The notes under the pieces: model-generated
What the model was told of the DNA's origin: nothing
The model's input: only the letters and a program-made list of their open reading frames with translations
Database searches by the model: none
Origin: Acidimicrobiales bacterium
GTDB taxonomy: Bacteria > Actinomycetota > Acidimicrobiia > Acidimicrobiales > Iamiaceae
Length of the DNA: 64,000 nucleotides
Assembly: GCA_030447445.1 (NCBI GenBank)
Contig: JAUJOW010000001.1
Coordinates: forward strand, 515,734-579,733
Reading direction: 5' to 3'
Position numbers and translations under genes: made by a program
Shown here: positions 10,319-19,005 of the stretch, piece by piece
How the letters are laid out: each line of letters starts with the position of its first letter
Numbering within the stretch: the first letter of the stretch is position 1

Positions 10319-10804
10319 ATGGCGATCAGTGAAGAAGAACGGCTCGAGCTCTACCGCAGCATGGAACACGTCCACGGTCGGCGGGTAGCGACCACGTTGA
10401 TGGGGTACCTGCCCCCGGTCGGATGGGCCGACGTCGCCCGACAGAGCGATCTTGCCGCGCTCGGGACGGAGCTCCGCAGCGAGATGCACATCGGGTTCAC
10501 CCAGCTGTCGGCGCGCATGGACCGCTTCGAGGCCCGGTTCGACGCCCGGTTCGAGGCGGTCGATCAGCGCTTCGAGACGTTCGATTCTCGCTTCGAGGCG
10601 ATCGACGCTCGCTTCGATGCGTTCGAAGCCCGGATGAACAGCAAGGTCGACCAGCTCCGGGCGGAGATGCACGAGGGCTTCGGCGCCATGCGCACCGACT
10701 TCGCCGCCATCATCGCCGCCCAGACCCGCTCGACGATGCTGCTCGTGCTGGGCTGTGTGCTCACCGTGGCCGCGCTCGCCTTCGCCCTCGCCCGCTTCCC
10801 CTGA
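10319..10804 (+). CDS. Tail-anchored coiled-coil protein
   Basis: 161 residues. The N-terminal MAISEEERLELYRSMEHVHG and TTLMGYLPPVGWADVA match a widespread actinobacterial family. The middle (about residues 65-105) is a run of heptads such as RFEAIDARFDAFEA, a parallel coiled coil, and the last 20 residues (TMLLVLGCVLTVAALAFALA) form one membrane span. No enzymatic motif. Function unknown. The start at 10319 begins the conserved family sequence; an in-frame upstream extension overlaps the thiolase gene. Confidence 0.75.
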   Translation: MAISEEERLELYRSMEHVHGRRVATTLMGYLPPVGWADVARQSDLAALGTELRSEMHIGFTQLSARMDRFEARFDARFEAVDQRFETFDSRFEAIDARFDAFEARMNSKVDQLRAEMHEGFGAMRTDFAAIIAAQTRSTMLLVLGCVLTVAALAFALARFP

Positions 10805-10814
10805 CACCGGCTCA

Positions 10815-10866
10815 CGTCCACCGACCCCACCCACCACCCTGACTGCGACCGCCTCCGCGGTCACCG
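10815..10866 (+). repeat. Dispersed intergenic hairpin repeat, copy B
   Basis: CGTCCACCGACCCCACCC, then ACCACCCTGACTGCGACCGC and CTCCGCGGTCACCG. The inverted part GACCGC-CTC-CGCGGTC can pair. It follows the coiled-coil gene and precedes the nuclease lipoprotein, on the same strand as copies A, C and D. Confidence 0.8.
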
Positions 10867-10960
10867 GCTCACCGGCAACCTGACTCGGCGGCGCCGCCGC
10901 CCCGCCGGCACGCCGGTGACTCGTGGCTCGGCCACCGAACACCGCTGCCCTCGGAGATCC

Positions 10961-11470
10961 GTGGTGGGTCGTTGCCTGCTCTGCTGCGCGCTGGCGCTCC
11001 TGCTGAGCGCGTGTGCCGGCTCGTCCGGCCAGGCCGGCGCACCCGGTGATGCCGCCGTCGTCCGGGTGGTCGACGGCGACACCGTCGTGGTCCGCCTCGG
11101 CGGCACCGAGGAGACCGTGCGCCTCATCGGCATCGACACCCCCGAGACGGTCAAGCCCGCCGCGCCCGTCGAGTGCTACGGCCCCGAGGCGTCGGCCCAC
11201 CTGAAGACCCTGCTGCCGCCGGGGACGGCCGTCCACCTCGCCCGTGACACCGAAGCCCGGGACCACTTCGGTCGCCTGCTCGTCTACCTGCGACGAGCTG
11301 GCGACGACCTGTTCGTCAACCTCGACCTCGCCCAGCGGGGGCTGGCCCGACCCCTCGACATCTCACCGAACTCGGCCCGAGCGGCCCAGATCAGCGCCGC
11401 CGCCTCCCAGGCCCGCGCCGCCGGGCTCGGCCTCTGGGGCGCCTGCGAGCCGACCGCCCGACCGCCCTGA
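10961..11470 (+). CDS. Thermonuclease-family (SNase) lipoprotein
   Basis: A staphylococcal-nuclease-fold protein. The signal peptide LCCALALLLSACAG ends in a lipobox cysteine. The nuclease domain has VVDGDTVVVRLGG (metal-binding Asp), VRLIGIDTPET (Arg, Asp and Glu of the active site), YGPEAS and RDHFGRLLVYL (second active-site Arg), so it should be active on nucleic acids outside the membrane. The GTG at 10961 is chosen because GGAG is placed just upstream and the signal peptide then has normal length; an ATG at 10916 would add 15 residues. Confidence 0.87.
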   Translation: MVGRCLLCCALALLLSACAGSSGQAGAPGDAAVVRVVDGDTVVVRLGGTEETVRLIGIDTPETVKPAAPVECYGPEASAHLKTLLPPGTAVHLARDTEARDHFGRLLVYLRRAGDDLFVNLDLAQRGLARPLDISPNSARAAQISAAASQARAAGLGLWGACEPTARPP

Positions 11471-11491
11471 CCCTTCGGCGGTCACCGTGCA

Positions 11492-11544
11492 CGTCCACCG
11501 ACCCCACCCGCCACCCTGGCTGCGACCGCCTTCGGCGGTCACCG
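11492..11544 (+). repeat. Dispersed intergenic hairpin repeat, copy C (with an extra half-copy)
   Basis: The best-formed copy: CGTCCACCGACCCCACCC, GCCACCCTGGCTGC, then the perfect hairpin GACCGCC-TTC-GGCGGTC at 11524-11540 and CACCG. Immediately before it, 11471-11487 repeats the right arm (CTTCGGCGGTCACCG), so the element looks partly tandem. It lies between the nuclease and deacetylase genes. Confidence 0.85.
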
Positions 11545-11654
11545 TTTACCCATGTCCGGGAACCGGACGCCACAGCACGGTCACCTCGCCCCCAACCCAG
11601 TTCCGCCGAGTGCCGCTCGTGGCTGGCGCTTCCCTCGCCGCTAGCGTCGGAGCC

Positions 11655-12488
11655 GTGACGACGCTGGCCGAACGCCTCGGCTACGGCCCCGACGATCGGG
11701 TGCTGATCGTCAACTGTGACGACCTCGGGTCGAGCCACGCCGCCAACTCCGGGGTCTACGACGCCCTGCGCAGCGGTCTGGCCACCAGCGCCACGTTGAT
11801 GGTGCCCTGCCCGTGGGCCCGGGAGGCGGCGGCCCGCTACCGCGGCGAGGACGTCGGCGTCCACCTGACCCTCAACGCCGAGTACGACCTGTACCGCTGG
11901 GGGCCGATCACCCGGGCCCCGTCGCTGCTCGACGGGGACGGGGGCTTCCCCCGGACCGTCGAGGACGTCTGGGACCACGCCGACCTCGATGAGGTGCGAC
12001 GCGAGCTCCGGGCCCAGATCGAGCGGGCCATCCTCTGGGGCTTCGACATCACCCACCTCGACTCCCACATGGGCACCCTGCAGCTCCGACCGGAGTTCTT
12101 CGACGTGTACCTCGACCTGGCCGTCGAGTTTGGGTTGCCGCTGCGATTGTCGGGAGCGTCGACAGAGCCGGTGGTGGGCTTCCCCTTCCGAAGGCTGGCC
12201 ACCGAGGCCCGGGTGGTCTTCCCCGACCACTTCGTCCGGGTGACCGGCGTCGGCAGCCGCAAGGCCATCGAGCGGACCGTCACCGACCTCCGCCCGGGGG
12301 TCACCGAGCTGTACGTCCGCCCTGCCCTCGACACACCCGAGATCCGTGCACTCGCCCCCGACTGGCCCGGCCGCGTCGACGACCACCACCTCGTGACCTT
12401 CGACGGTGAGCTGCGGGTGACCCTCCAGCGGGCCGGGGCCCACCTCATCGGGTACAAGCCCCTCCGCGACCTCCAACGGGCGGCCTGA
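11655..12488 (+). CDS. YdjC/ChbG-type carbohydrate deacetylase
   Basis: A 277-residue protein of the YdjC fold. Metal ligands are visible in VLIVNCDDLGSSHAANSG (Asp-Asp), VGVHLTLNAEYD (His) and ITHLDSHMGTLQLRPEFFDV (His..His). Members remove acetyl groups from N-acetylated sugars such as chito-oligosaccharides. The GTG at 11655 was chosen since the conserved domain begins within 20 residues; the open frame continues upstream through repeat C without support. Its 3' end overlaps the convergent GNAT gene by 44 bases. Confidence 0.85.
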   Translation: MTTLAERLGYGPDDRVLIVNCDDLGSSHAANSGVYDALRSGLATSATLMVPCPWAREAAARYRGEDVGVHLTLNAEYDLYRWGPITRAPSLLDGDGGFPRTVEDVWDHADLDEVRRELRAQIERAILWGFDITHLDSHMGTLQLRPEFFDVYLDLAVEFGLPLRLSGASTEPVVGFPFRRLATEARVVFPDHFVRVTGVGSRKAIERTVTDLRPGVTELYVRPALDTPEIRALAPDWPGRVDDHHLVTFDGELRVTLQRAGAHLIGYKPLRDLQRAA

Positions 12489-13368
12489 GCGCCACCTCGT
12501 CTCCACGGAGCCGCTTCACCCGAGTGGCGAAGACCCGCGACACCGAAGCGCCCACGGTGCGGGCGTAGAAGCCCACCGGACCGATCCAGCTGATCTCGGC
12601 CCGGTCGTGGCCGGCGGCGGCAAGGTCGGCGCAGACGGCGCCCATCAGCGCCGCCCCGACCCCTGATCGCTGGGCGGTGGGATCGGTGCCGATGGGGCCG
12701 ACCCAGCCGGCCCGGTTCACCGAGTGGCAGGCGAACCCGACGGCGTCGCCCCCCTCGACGAACCCGCCGTGGCAGGCGCCACGGTCGATGCCCCGGTCGA
12801 GCTCGGGTCGCCACCACGGCCACACCCGGTCGACCAGCGCTCGCACCGCCCGGACCTCGTGCTCCTCCCGCACTGGCCGCACGGCGACACCGACGGGGGA
12901 TGCCCTGTGACCCGGCGACGGCCAGGGGCGCGTCGAACACGACAGGTTGACCGCCGCCCCGGCGTCCTCGTACCCGGCCGCCTCGAACAGGCACAGCGCA
13001 GCAGTGGCGGCGAGGTCGACGCCCGGCCACAGGTAGAACGGCGCCTCACCGCCGGCCGCCAAGCGGGTGGCGCCGCCGTCGACCAGCCAGGACTCGGCGG
13101 CGGACAGCAGCGACCGTCCCAGCCCTCGCCGGCGGGCGTCGGGGGCGACGGCCACCAGGCGAACGAAACCGACGGACTCCTCACCGACCCGGCGAACCAC
13201 GGCCGCCGCTGCGCCGGCGCCATCACGGGCGGCGAGCACGACGGCTGGGTCCGGGTCGCCCCAGCAGGCCGCCCGCAGGTCGTCGGTGGTCAGGCCCTCG
13301 GTGGGCAGGGCGGCCGCCGCCAGGGAGGCCAGGTCGGCGGCCCGGTGGCGCTCCCAGACCTCGATCAC
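12445..13368 (-). CDS. Tandem GNAT N-acetyltransferase
   Basis: 307 residues with two acetyl-CoA-binding cores. The first has [20 protein letters not shown] (the R-x-x-G-x-G/A loop), the second WVGPIGTDPTAQRSGVGAAL. Both are preceded by the usual beta strands. The acceptor cannot be predicted. It reads leftwards into the end of the deacetylase gene. Confidence 0.85.
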   Translation of the reverse strand: MIEVWERHRAADLASLAAAALPTEGLTTDDLRAACWGDPDPAVVLAARDGAGAAAAVVRRVGEESVGFVRLVAVAPDARRRGLGRSLLSAAESWLVDGGATRLAAGGEAPFYLWPGVDLAATAALCLFEAAGYEDAGAAVNLSCSTRPWPSPGHRASPVGVAVRPVREEHEVRAVRALVDRVWPWWRPELDRGIDRGACHGGFVEGGDAVGFACHSVNRAGWVGPIGTDPTAQRSGVGAALMGAVCADLAAAGHDRAEISWIGPVGFYARTVGASVSRVFATRVKRLRGDEVALRPPVGGRGGACTR

Positions 13369-13416
13369 GGGCCGATCACCGGCCGAGCCGGCGGCGGCTC
13401 AGGGTCCGCGCCCCGT

Positions 13417-13803
13417 TCAGAACTCGGTCTGGTCGGCCACCTTGGACTGGATGGCCTTGTACTCGGGGCTCTGGGTGAGGGGCATCAGCGACATCAGCTT
13501 GCCCATGTTGCCGGTCACCTTCATGCGCCCTTGCATGAAGGCGGCGTTGGCGTCGAGCTCGCCCTTGAGGATCTTGACCGAGTCGTCGTAGGTGGTGGTG
13601 AGGGTGAACTCGGCCTGCTCGTCGGAACCCATGGTGTTCTCGACGATGGTCCCGTTCTCGATCACCGTGAAGTACTTGACGTCCCCCTCGGGGGCTCCGG
13701 TCACCACGTACTGCATGCGGGCGGTCGCCCCCGGGCGTTCGGGGAACTCCTGGGCCAGCTCCCGCTGCAGGTCGAGCCACTCCTGGGTCAGGTACTTCGC
13801 CAT
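13417..13803 (-). CDS. SCP2 sterol-binding-domain protein
   Basis: 128 residues starting MAKYLTQEWLDLQREL. The body FTLTTTYDDSVKILKGELDA followed by NAAFMQGRMKVTGNMGKLM is the conserved helix-strand core of SCP2 domains, which form a hydrophobic pocket for sterols, fatty acids or acyl-CoA. Cytosolic; ligand unknown. It sits just after the start of the Mca gene upstream and fits the lipid-metabolism flavour of the region. Confidence 0.88.
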   Translation of the reverse strand: MAKYLTQEWLDLQRELAQEFPERPGATARMQYVVTGAPEGDVKYFTVIENGTIVENTMGSDEQAEFTLTTTYDDSVKILKGELDANAAFMQGRMKVTGNMGKLMSLMPLTQSPEYKAIQSKVADQTEF

Positions 13804-13839
13804 GTCGGTCTCCTCCGGCGGGATGGGTGCGGGGCGATG

Positions 13840-14715
13840 CTACCGAGCATCCTCGGTCACGGCTGGAAGGCCGGCGAACAGGTCGCCCTCGGGCAGGTCG
13901 ACGGGCACCTCGCTGCGGGCCAGGATGAAGTCCTCCTGAGGGTGGACGGTGGCGGCGATCTCGTCGGGGAGCCCGAACCAGAACGCCGATGTCGGGTCGA
14001 TCTGGGTGGCGTGGGCCCGCAGGGCAGCGGCCCGCACGGCGTAGAGGCCGCTGACGTCGATGTGGGTGGTGAGCCGGTGGTCCTGCGACGGGCGTTCGAA
14101 CCAGCGGTCGGTGAACGGTGACTCGAGGCCCAGCTCGCCGAACTTCTCGTGCATGGCCAGGATCCGGGTGCGCGACCAGGCCGAGTAGTACACCTTGGGC
14201 ACCGTCCACGGCTCGCCGGTCCCCACGAAGCTCGTCGGGTCGGCGGCGGCGTCGAGCGCCGCCATCGTGACCTCGTGGACCCGCAGGTGGTCGGGGTGCG
14301 GGTAGCCCTCCTGGTCGTCCCCGTAGGTCAGCACCACCTGGGGACGCTCACGGCGCAGCACCGCCACCAACCGCCCGACGGCCTCGTCGAGCGGGGCCCG
14401 GGCGAAGCAGCGGGGGTCGGCGTTCTCCGGCGAGTCGGGCATGCCCGAGTCCCGGTAGCCGAGCATGACCACCTCGTCGAAGCCGATGATCTCGGCCGAC
14501 CGGGCCAGCTCCTCCATGCGAACCTCGGCCAGGCGGTCGCGCACCTCGGGGGTGTCCATGGCGGGGTTGAGGATCTCGCCGGCCTCGCCGCCGGTGCAGC
14601 ACACGAGCACGGTGCGCACGCCCTCGGCGTGGTAGCGGTGGACCGTCCCCGCCCCTTTGGACGCCTCGTCGTCAGGGTGGGCGTGGACCGACAAGAGGCA
14701 GCGGCGCGCATCCAT
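13840..14715 (-). CDS. mca: Mycothiol S-conjugate amidase (Mca-like PIG-L deacetylase)
   Basis: 291 residues. The zinc motif AHPDDE is at the N-terminus (VHAHPDDEASKGAG), followed by CTGGEAGEILNPAMD and the third ligand in GYPHPDHLRVHEVT. Length and these motifs match Mca, which cleaves mycothiol conjugates to a mercapturic acid and GlcN-Ins for detoxification; MshB, the biosynthetic paralogue, is similar, so the distinction is by resemblance only. It indicates an actinobacterium using mycothiol. Confidence 0.85.
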   Translation of the reverse strand: MDARRCLLSVHAHPDDEASKGAGTVHRYHAEGVRTVLVCCTGGEAGEILNPAMDTPEVRDRLAEVRMEELARSAEIIGFDEVVMLGYRDSGMPDSPENADPRCFARAPLDEAVGRLVAVLRRERPQVVLTYGDDQEGYPHPDHLRVHEVTMAALDAAADPTSFVGTGEPWTVPKVYYSAWSRTRILAMHEKFGELGLESPFTDRWFERPSQDHRLTTHIDVSGLYAVRAAALRAHATQIDPTSAFWFGLPDEIAATVHPQEDFILARSEVPVDLPEGDLFAGLPAVTEDAR

Positions 14716-14770
14716 CGCCTCGGCACGCTACCGGCGGGGGTGAGGGGGCCGGTACGCTCCGGGCGATGGC

Positions 14771-15250
14771 ATGGCCGGGACAGCGATGAGGTCACCGGAG
14801 ACCTGGCGCTGGGTGTGGCTGGCGGCGACGGCGGTCTTCGCCGGAGGCGAGATGTTGATCGCCGGCACCTTCTTCCTCGCCCCCTTCGCCATCGGCGCCG
14901 TCGTGGCCACCGTGCTGGCCTTCTCCGGCGTCACGCTGTGGGTCCAGTGGGCCGCCTTCGTGGCGGCATCGGCGGCGGCGTTCGCCGGCATGCGCCCGCT
15001 GGCCCGCCGGCTGGACCAGGGCCCCGCCCAGGAGGGCATCGGCGCCAAGCGCCTCGTCGGCCAGCACGGGACCGTGCTCGACCGCATCCCCGACGACCAC
15101 CGCCTCGGCCTCGTGCAGGTCGACCGGGAGCAGTGGCGGGCCGAGACCCTCGACGGGTCGCCGGTGGCCGCCGGCGGCCAGGTCAAGGTCGTCGACGTGC
15201 AGGGCACCCGACTGCTGGTGGTCCCCGTGGCCACCCCGAGAGAGGAGTGA
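14771..15250 (+). CDS. NfeD-family membrane protein
   Basis: 159 residues: two or three transmembrane segments (WVWLAATAVFAGGEMLIAG, FAIGAVVATVLAFSGV, WAAFVAASAAAFAG) and a C-terminal OB-like domain (KRLVGQHGTVLDRI, QVKVVDVQGTRLLVVP). NfeD proteins pair with SPFH/stomatin proteins, and here the SPFH gene follows within a few bases, which supports the assignment. Confidence 0.9.
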   Translation: MAGTAMRSPETWRWVWLAATAVFAGGEMLIAGTFFLAPFAIGAVVATVLAFSGVTLWVQWAAFVAASAAAFAGMRPLARRLDQGPAQEGIGAKRLVGQHGTVLDRIPDDHRLGLVQVDREQWRAETLDGSPVAAGGQVKVVDVQGTRLLVVPVATPREE

Positions 15251-15252
15251 CG

Positions 15253-16482
15253 ATGGATGCTGCGCTGATCGTGGTGCTGGCCATCCTGGCCGTGCTGCTG
15301 TTCATCTACGTGGTCGCCGGGGTCCGCATCGTGCGCCCCTTCCAGCGGGGCGTGAAGGAGATGCTCGGCCGCTACCAGGAGACCGTCGATCCCGGGCTGC
15401 GGTTGATCATCCCGTTCGTCCAGACCATCCGCCTGGTCGACATGCGCGAGCAGGTGGTCGACGTCCCCCCGCAGGAGGTGATCACCTCCGACAACGTGGT
15501 CGTGTCGGTCGACGCCGTCGTCTACTACGAACCGACCGACCCCCAGCGCCTCGTCTACAACGTGGCCAACTTCCTCCTGGCCGTGACCAAGCTGGCCCAG
15601 ACCAACCTCCGCAACGTGGTGGGCGACATGCAGCTCGACGAGGCGCTCACCAGCCGGGAGAAGATCAACGTCGGGCTGCGGGAGATCCTCGACGACGCCA
15701 CCGACAAGTGGGGCGTGCGGGTGGTGCGGGTGGAGATCCAGCGGATCGACCCCCCGCCCGACGTCATGGCGTCGATGCACGAGCAGATGAAGGCCGAGCG
15801 CACCCGCCGGGCGGTGGTCACCGAGGCCCTCGGGCGTCGGGAGGCGGCCATCACCAACGCCGAGGGGGAGAAGCAGGCCGCCGTACTGCGGGCCGAGGGC
15901 GGCAAGCAGCAGCAGGTCCTGTCGGCCCAGGGCGAGGCCGACGCAACCCGGCTGCGGGCCGAGGCGGAGAAGTTCCGTCAGCTCACCGTGGCCGACGGTG
16001 AGGCCGAGGCCATACGGGCCGTCTACGGCGCCATCCACGAGGGAGAGCCGTCGCCCGACCTCATAGCCATCAAGTACCTCGAGACCCTCGGCCGCATGGC
16101 CAACGGCAAGGCCACCAAGCTGTTCATCCCCGCCGACATGAGCGGGATGCTCGGGTCGGTGGGGGCGGTGGCCGAGCTGTTCCAGGACCGCGACGACGGG
16201 GCCGACGGGGCTGCGGGCGGCCAGGGTGGCGGCGACGGGGGTGACGCCGCCCGGGCCGAGCGGGCCGAGCGGGCGGCCCGGCGAGCCGTCGGCCAGGCCG
16301 AGCGCCGGGCCGAGCAGCGGGCCTCGGTGGCCGACTCCATCGAGGCCATCGGCGCATCGGCCGACGCCGCCGTGGCGGCGGTGGCAGCGGCGTCGCCGGC
16401 CGCGGTCGCTCCCCCGCCACCGCCGGCCCCTCCCCTCCCGCCGCTCGAACCCGGCGGGCCCCCGGACCGGACCGAGGTCTGA
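15253..16482 (+). CDS. SPFH/Band 7 (stomatin-like) membrane protein
   Basis: 409 residues: an N-terminal membrane anchor (IVVLAILAVLLFIYVVAGV), the Band 7 core (GRYQETVDPGLRLIIPFVQ, MREQVVDVPPQEVITSDNVV, GMQLDEALTSREKIN-like region) and a long coiled coil (EALGRREAAITNAEGEKQAA). The last ~120 residues are Ala/Arg and Pro-rich. It forms membrane microdomain scaffolds with NfeD. ATG at 15253 was chosen; GTG at 15247 overlaps the NfeD stop. Confidence 0.92.
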   Translation: MDAALIVVLAILAVLLFIYVVAGVRIVRPFQRGVKEMLGRYQETVDPGLRLIIPFVQTIRLVDMREQVVDVPPQEVITSDNVVVSVDAVVYYEPTDPQRLVYNVANFLLAVTKLAQTNLRNVVGDMQLDEALTSREKINVGLREILDDATDKWGVRVVRVEIQRIDPPPDVMASMHEQMKAERTRRAVVTEALGRREAAITNAEGEKQAAVLRAEGGKQQQVLSAQGEADATRLRAEAEKFRQLTVADGEAEAIRAVYGAIHEGEPSPDLIAIKYLETLGRMANGKATKLFIPADMSGMLGSVGAVAELFQDRDDGADGAAGGQGGGDGGDAARAERAERAARRAVGQAERRAEQRASVADSIEAIGASADAAVAAVAAASPAAVAPPPPPAPPLPPLEPGGPPDRTEV

Positions 16483-16483
16483 C

Positions 16484-17722
16484 GTGCCTCACTCCGCGCA
16501 CGAGGCCGTCAACACCTACTTCACCGAGGCCGCCCGCATCATCGACCTCCACGAGGAGCTCTACCCGGTGCTCACCACGCCCTACCGGGAGCTGGCCGTG
16601 CAGGTCCCGGTGCGGCTCGACGACGGCAGCCTGCTCGTGACCCGTGGCTACCGGGTGCAGCACAACGGCGCCCGCGGGCCCTACAAGGGCGGCATCCGCT
16701 ACCACCCCGATGCCGGCCTCGACGAGGTGCGAGCCCTGGCTTCGCTCATGACCTGGAAGACGGCGCTGGTCAACGTCCCCTTCGGGGGCGCCAAGGGCGG
16801 GGTGGAGATCGACCCGAAGATGCTCAGCAAGGCCGAGATGCAGCGCCTGACCCGGCGGTTCACCGGCGCCATCCACCACATCCTCGGGATCTACCGGGAC
16901 ATCCCCGCTCCCGACGTCAACACCAACGCCCAGGTCATGGCCTGGATGATGGACGCCTACTCCTCGGTGCACGGCTACACCCCGGCCGCCGTCACCGGCA
17001 AGCCCCTCGACCTTGGCGGCGCACCGGGCCGGGAGGCGGCCACGGGGCGGGGCTGCGTCTACGTCCTCGGCGCCCACTGCCGGCAGGAGGGCATCGACCT
17101 CAGCTCCCAGCGGGTGGTCGTCCAGGGCTTCGGCAACGTCGGGTCGTGGTTGTCCCACGAGCTCCACGCCCTCGGCGCGAAGGTGGTGGCCGTGTCGGAC
17201 GTGAGCGGTGGCGTCTTCTCCGAGCACGGCCTCGACATCCCGGCCCTGCGATCCCACGCCGACGAGGGCCAGCCGCTGGTCGACGCGCCCGGCGTCGAGA
17301 TCCTCACCAACGACGAGCTCCTGGCCACCCGCTGTGACGTGCTCGTCCCTGCCGCCCTCGGCGAGGTCATCACCGAGGACAACGCCGAGGCCGTGCAGGC
17401 CTCCATCGTGCTCGAGGCCGCCAACCACCCCGTCACCCCCCACGGCGACAAGCTGCTCGGCGACCGGGGCGTGGTGGTGATCCCCGACATCCTGGCCAAC
17501 GCCGGCGGCGTGGCCGGGTCCTACTTCGAGTGGACCCAGAACATCCAGCAGTTCACCTGGAAGGAGGAGCGCTTCAACCAGGAGCTGGAGGACCTCATGA
17601 CCACCGCCTACGCCGCCACCCGGGCCGCCGCCGACAGCTACGGGTGCACCCTGCGCCGGGCCGCCTTCGCTCTCGGGATCGAACGGGTGGCCGCCGCCGC
17701 CCGGCTGCGAGGCTACGTCTAG
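16484..17722 (+). CDS. gdhA: Glutamate dehydrogenase (Glu/Leu/Phe/Val family)
   Basis: 412 residues. The active-site lysine lies in VNVPFGGAKGGVEIDP, preceded by GPYKGGIRYHPDAGLDE; the Rossmann loop is VVVQGFGNVGSWLSHEL. It interconverts glutamate and 2-oxoglutarate plus ammonia with NAD(P). The GTG at 16484 starts directly after the SPFH stop and begins the conserved domain. Probably expressed with the SPFH operon, though functionally unrelated. Confidence 0.93.
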   Translation: MPHSAHEAVNTYFTEAARIIDLHEELYPVLTTPYRELAVQVPVRLDDGSLLVTRGYRVQHNGARGPYKGGIRYHPDAGLDEVRALASLMTWKTALVNVPFGGAKGGVEIDPKMLSKAEMQRLTRRFTGAIHHILGIYRDIPAPDVNTNAQVMAWMMDAYSSVHGYTPAAVTGKPLDLGGAPGREAATGRGCVYVLGAHCRQEGIDLSSQRVVVQGFGNVGSWLSHELHALGAKVVAVSDVSGGVFSEHGLDIPALRSHADEGQPLVDAPGVEILTNDELLATRCDVLVPAALGEVITEDNAEAVQASIVLEAANHPVTPHGDKLLGDRGVVVIPDILANAGGVAGSYFEWTQNIQQFTWKEERFNQELEDLMTTAYAATRAAADSYGCTLRRAAFALGIERVAAAARLRGYV

Positions 17723-18061
17723 GTCTCGGCCTGGGGCCGGTCGACCCCGCCCTGCACCGTCTTCGGGTGGACGGGCCCGGTGGCGGGCGGGAGGGCGTCG
17801 TCACGGCGACGGCCGGCGGTCCCGGCAGGGTTCCGTCCCCGTGGCGAGCGTCCCCTCCGGCGCACATCCGCGGTCCGCGATCGGATCGGGCAGGGCGGTG
17901 GCCGGCCGGACGGCTGACGCCGGGTCACCCCGGCGGAGATCGCTCCGGTCGTGAGCGTGCCGTCATAGGTGCACTGTCCGCCTTCTCCCCGCCGTCGTCA
18001 AGGGGGACGATCGGCGGATACGCCACCACCACGTTCGACGACCGGGCCGCCGGCAGGACGG
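17723..18061. other. 339-bp convergent gap without a supported gene
   Basis: It lies between the stops of gdhA (+) and the acidic membrane protein (-). Short open frames exist on both strands, for example a 69-codon one at 17719-17928 (-), but they are Arg/Pro-rich and look like high-GC noise. No repeat copy or strong hairpin was recognised. Confidence 0.6.
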
Positions 18062-18694
18062 TCAGGGACGGCCGGCGGGCTCGCCGCCGTCGTCGTCGGG
18101 CTCCTCCTCGTCGGCCTCCAGCTCGTCGGCGTCCGGCTCGTCTTCGTCGTCGTCGAGCTCGTCGGGCTCGTCTTCGTCGTCGTCGAACTCGTCGGGCTCG
18201 TGTTCGTCGTCGTCGAGCTCGTCGGGCTCGTCTTCGTCGTCGTCGAGCTCGGCTTCGTCGTCGTCCGGGGCGGCGGCCCGGGAGGACGCGGCCTGGCGGG
18301 CCTTCCAGGCGCCGAACCCGAGCGATCCGGCGCTGAACACGTAGAACAGGCCGAAGACGCCGGCCAGGAAGACGAAGAGCACCTGGGACACGGCGGCCAC
18401 GGTGAGGGTGCGAACCCGGTTCGGGCGGCCCGAGGCGAACAGGGCCGAGGCGGCCACCGCCACCGGGACGAGCAGGAAGATGATCACCAGCGGGCTGGCC
18501 GTCGACGCCACCGTGAGGGACTCGAACCGCTCCTCGGGCGCCGGCCCCGGGGACCCGGTGGCCTCGATCACCTGCCGAGCCACGTAGGGCAGGATCGGCC
18601 GCTGGATGAGCGGGATGAAGGGGAGCCCGACGGAAAGGGCCACGGCCAGCAGGAAGCCGAGCAGCACCGCCCGTCCGCCGGGCTCGGCCGTCAC
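18062..18694 (-). CDS. Membrane protein with acidic tandem-repeat tail
   Basis: 210 residues. Three hydrophobic segments (AVLLGFLLAVALSVGLPFIP, LVIIFLLVPVAVAASALFA, VLFVFLAGVFGLFYVFSAG) are followed by a cytosolic or external tail made of ten-residue repeats close to DELDDDEDEP (DNA unit 30 bp, about 18115-18270). No known domain. The start ATG overlaps the stop of the upstream small gene (ATGA), so the two are coupled. The tail is strongly acidic while the upstream protein is strongly basic. Confidence 0.75.
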   Translation of the reverse strand: MTAEPGGRAVLLGFLLAVALSVGLPFIPLIQRPILPYVARQVIEATGSPGPAPEERFESLTVASTASPLVIIFLLVPVAVAASALFASGRPNRVRTLTVAAVSQVLFVFLAGVFGLFYVFSAGSLGFGAWKARQAASSRAAAPDDDEAELDDDEDEPDELDDDEHEPDEFDDDEDEPDELDDDEDEPDADELEADEEEPDDDGGEPAGRP

Positions 18695-19005
18695 CGAGGC
18701 GTGCAGTCGACCGAGCCGTGACCGCGGCTCGGGCCGGGACGGTCCGGATCTCGGAGGGTCGGACCGACGGGTGCCCGCCTCGGGCCGAGGGTCAGGCCGG
18801 TGGGAGCCCTCGGCCCGGCGGGCCCCGCTCCGACCCGCCGCCGCACTCCTGCCCCCCGTCGCCTGCCCTTCTCGGCCCCGCCCCCGCGCCGTGCCTCGGG
18901 TTCTGCGCCAGGCCGGGTCGCCGCCGCTCGACGGGCCGCCAGCGCCTGGCGGGCGGCCCGGTTCTGGGCCTGACGCCGCTGCTTGGCCGTCTGCTTGTCG
19001 GTCAC
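18691..19005 (-). CDS. Small basic protein coupled to TrmH-like gene
   Basis: About 104 residues starting with GTG: VTDKQTAKQRRQAQNRAARQ, a basic helical segment seen at the N-terminus of many actinobacterial membrane proteins. The rest is Arg/Gly/Pro-rich and not recognisable. It overlaps the upstream methyltransferase by GTGA and the downstream membrane protein by ATGA. It might be the front half of an ancestral single protein whose back half is the membrane protein at 18062; that is inference. Confidence 0.55.
   Translation of the reverse strand: MTDKQTAKQRRQAQNRAARQALAARRAAATRPGAEPEARRGGGAEKGRRRGAGVRRRVGAGPAGPRAPTGLTLGPRRAPVGPTLRDPDRPGPSRGHGSVDCTPR

Noticed and set aside
17719-17928. 69-codon minus-strand frame in the gdhA downstream gap
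   Set aside because: Low-complexity Arg/Pro content, no ribosome-binding site, no recognised relatives.
18115-18270. Possible non-coding microsatellite in GTCGTCGTC-rich stretch
   Set aside because: It is the antisense of the DELDDDEDEP-repeat tail of an open reading frame with coupled start.
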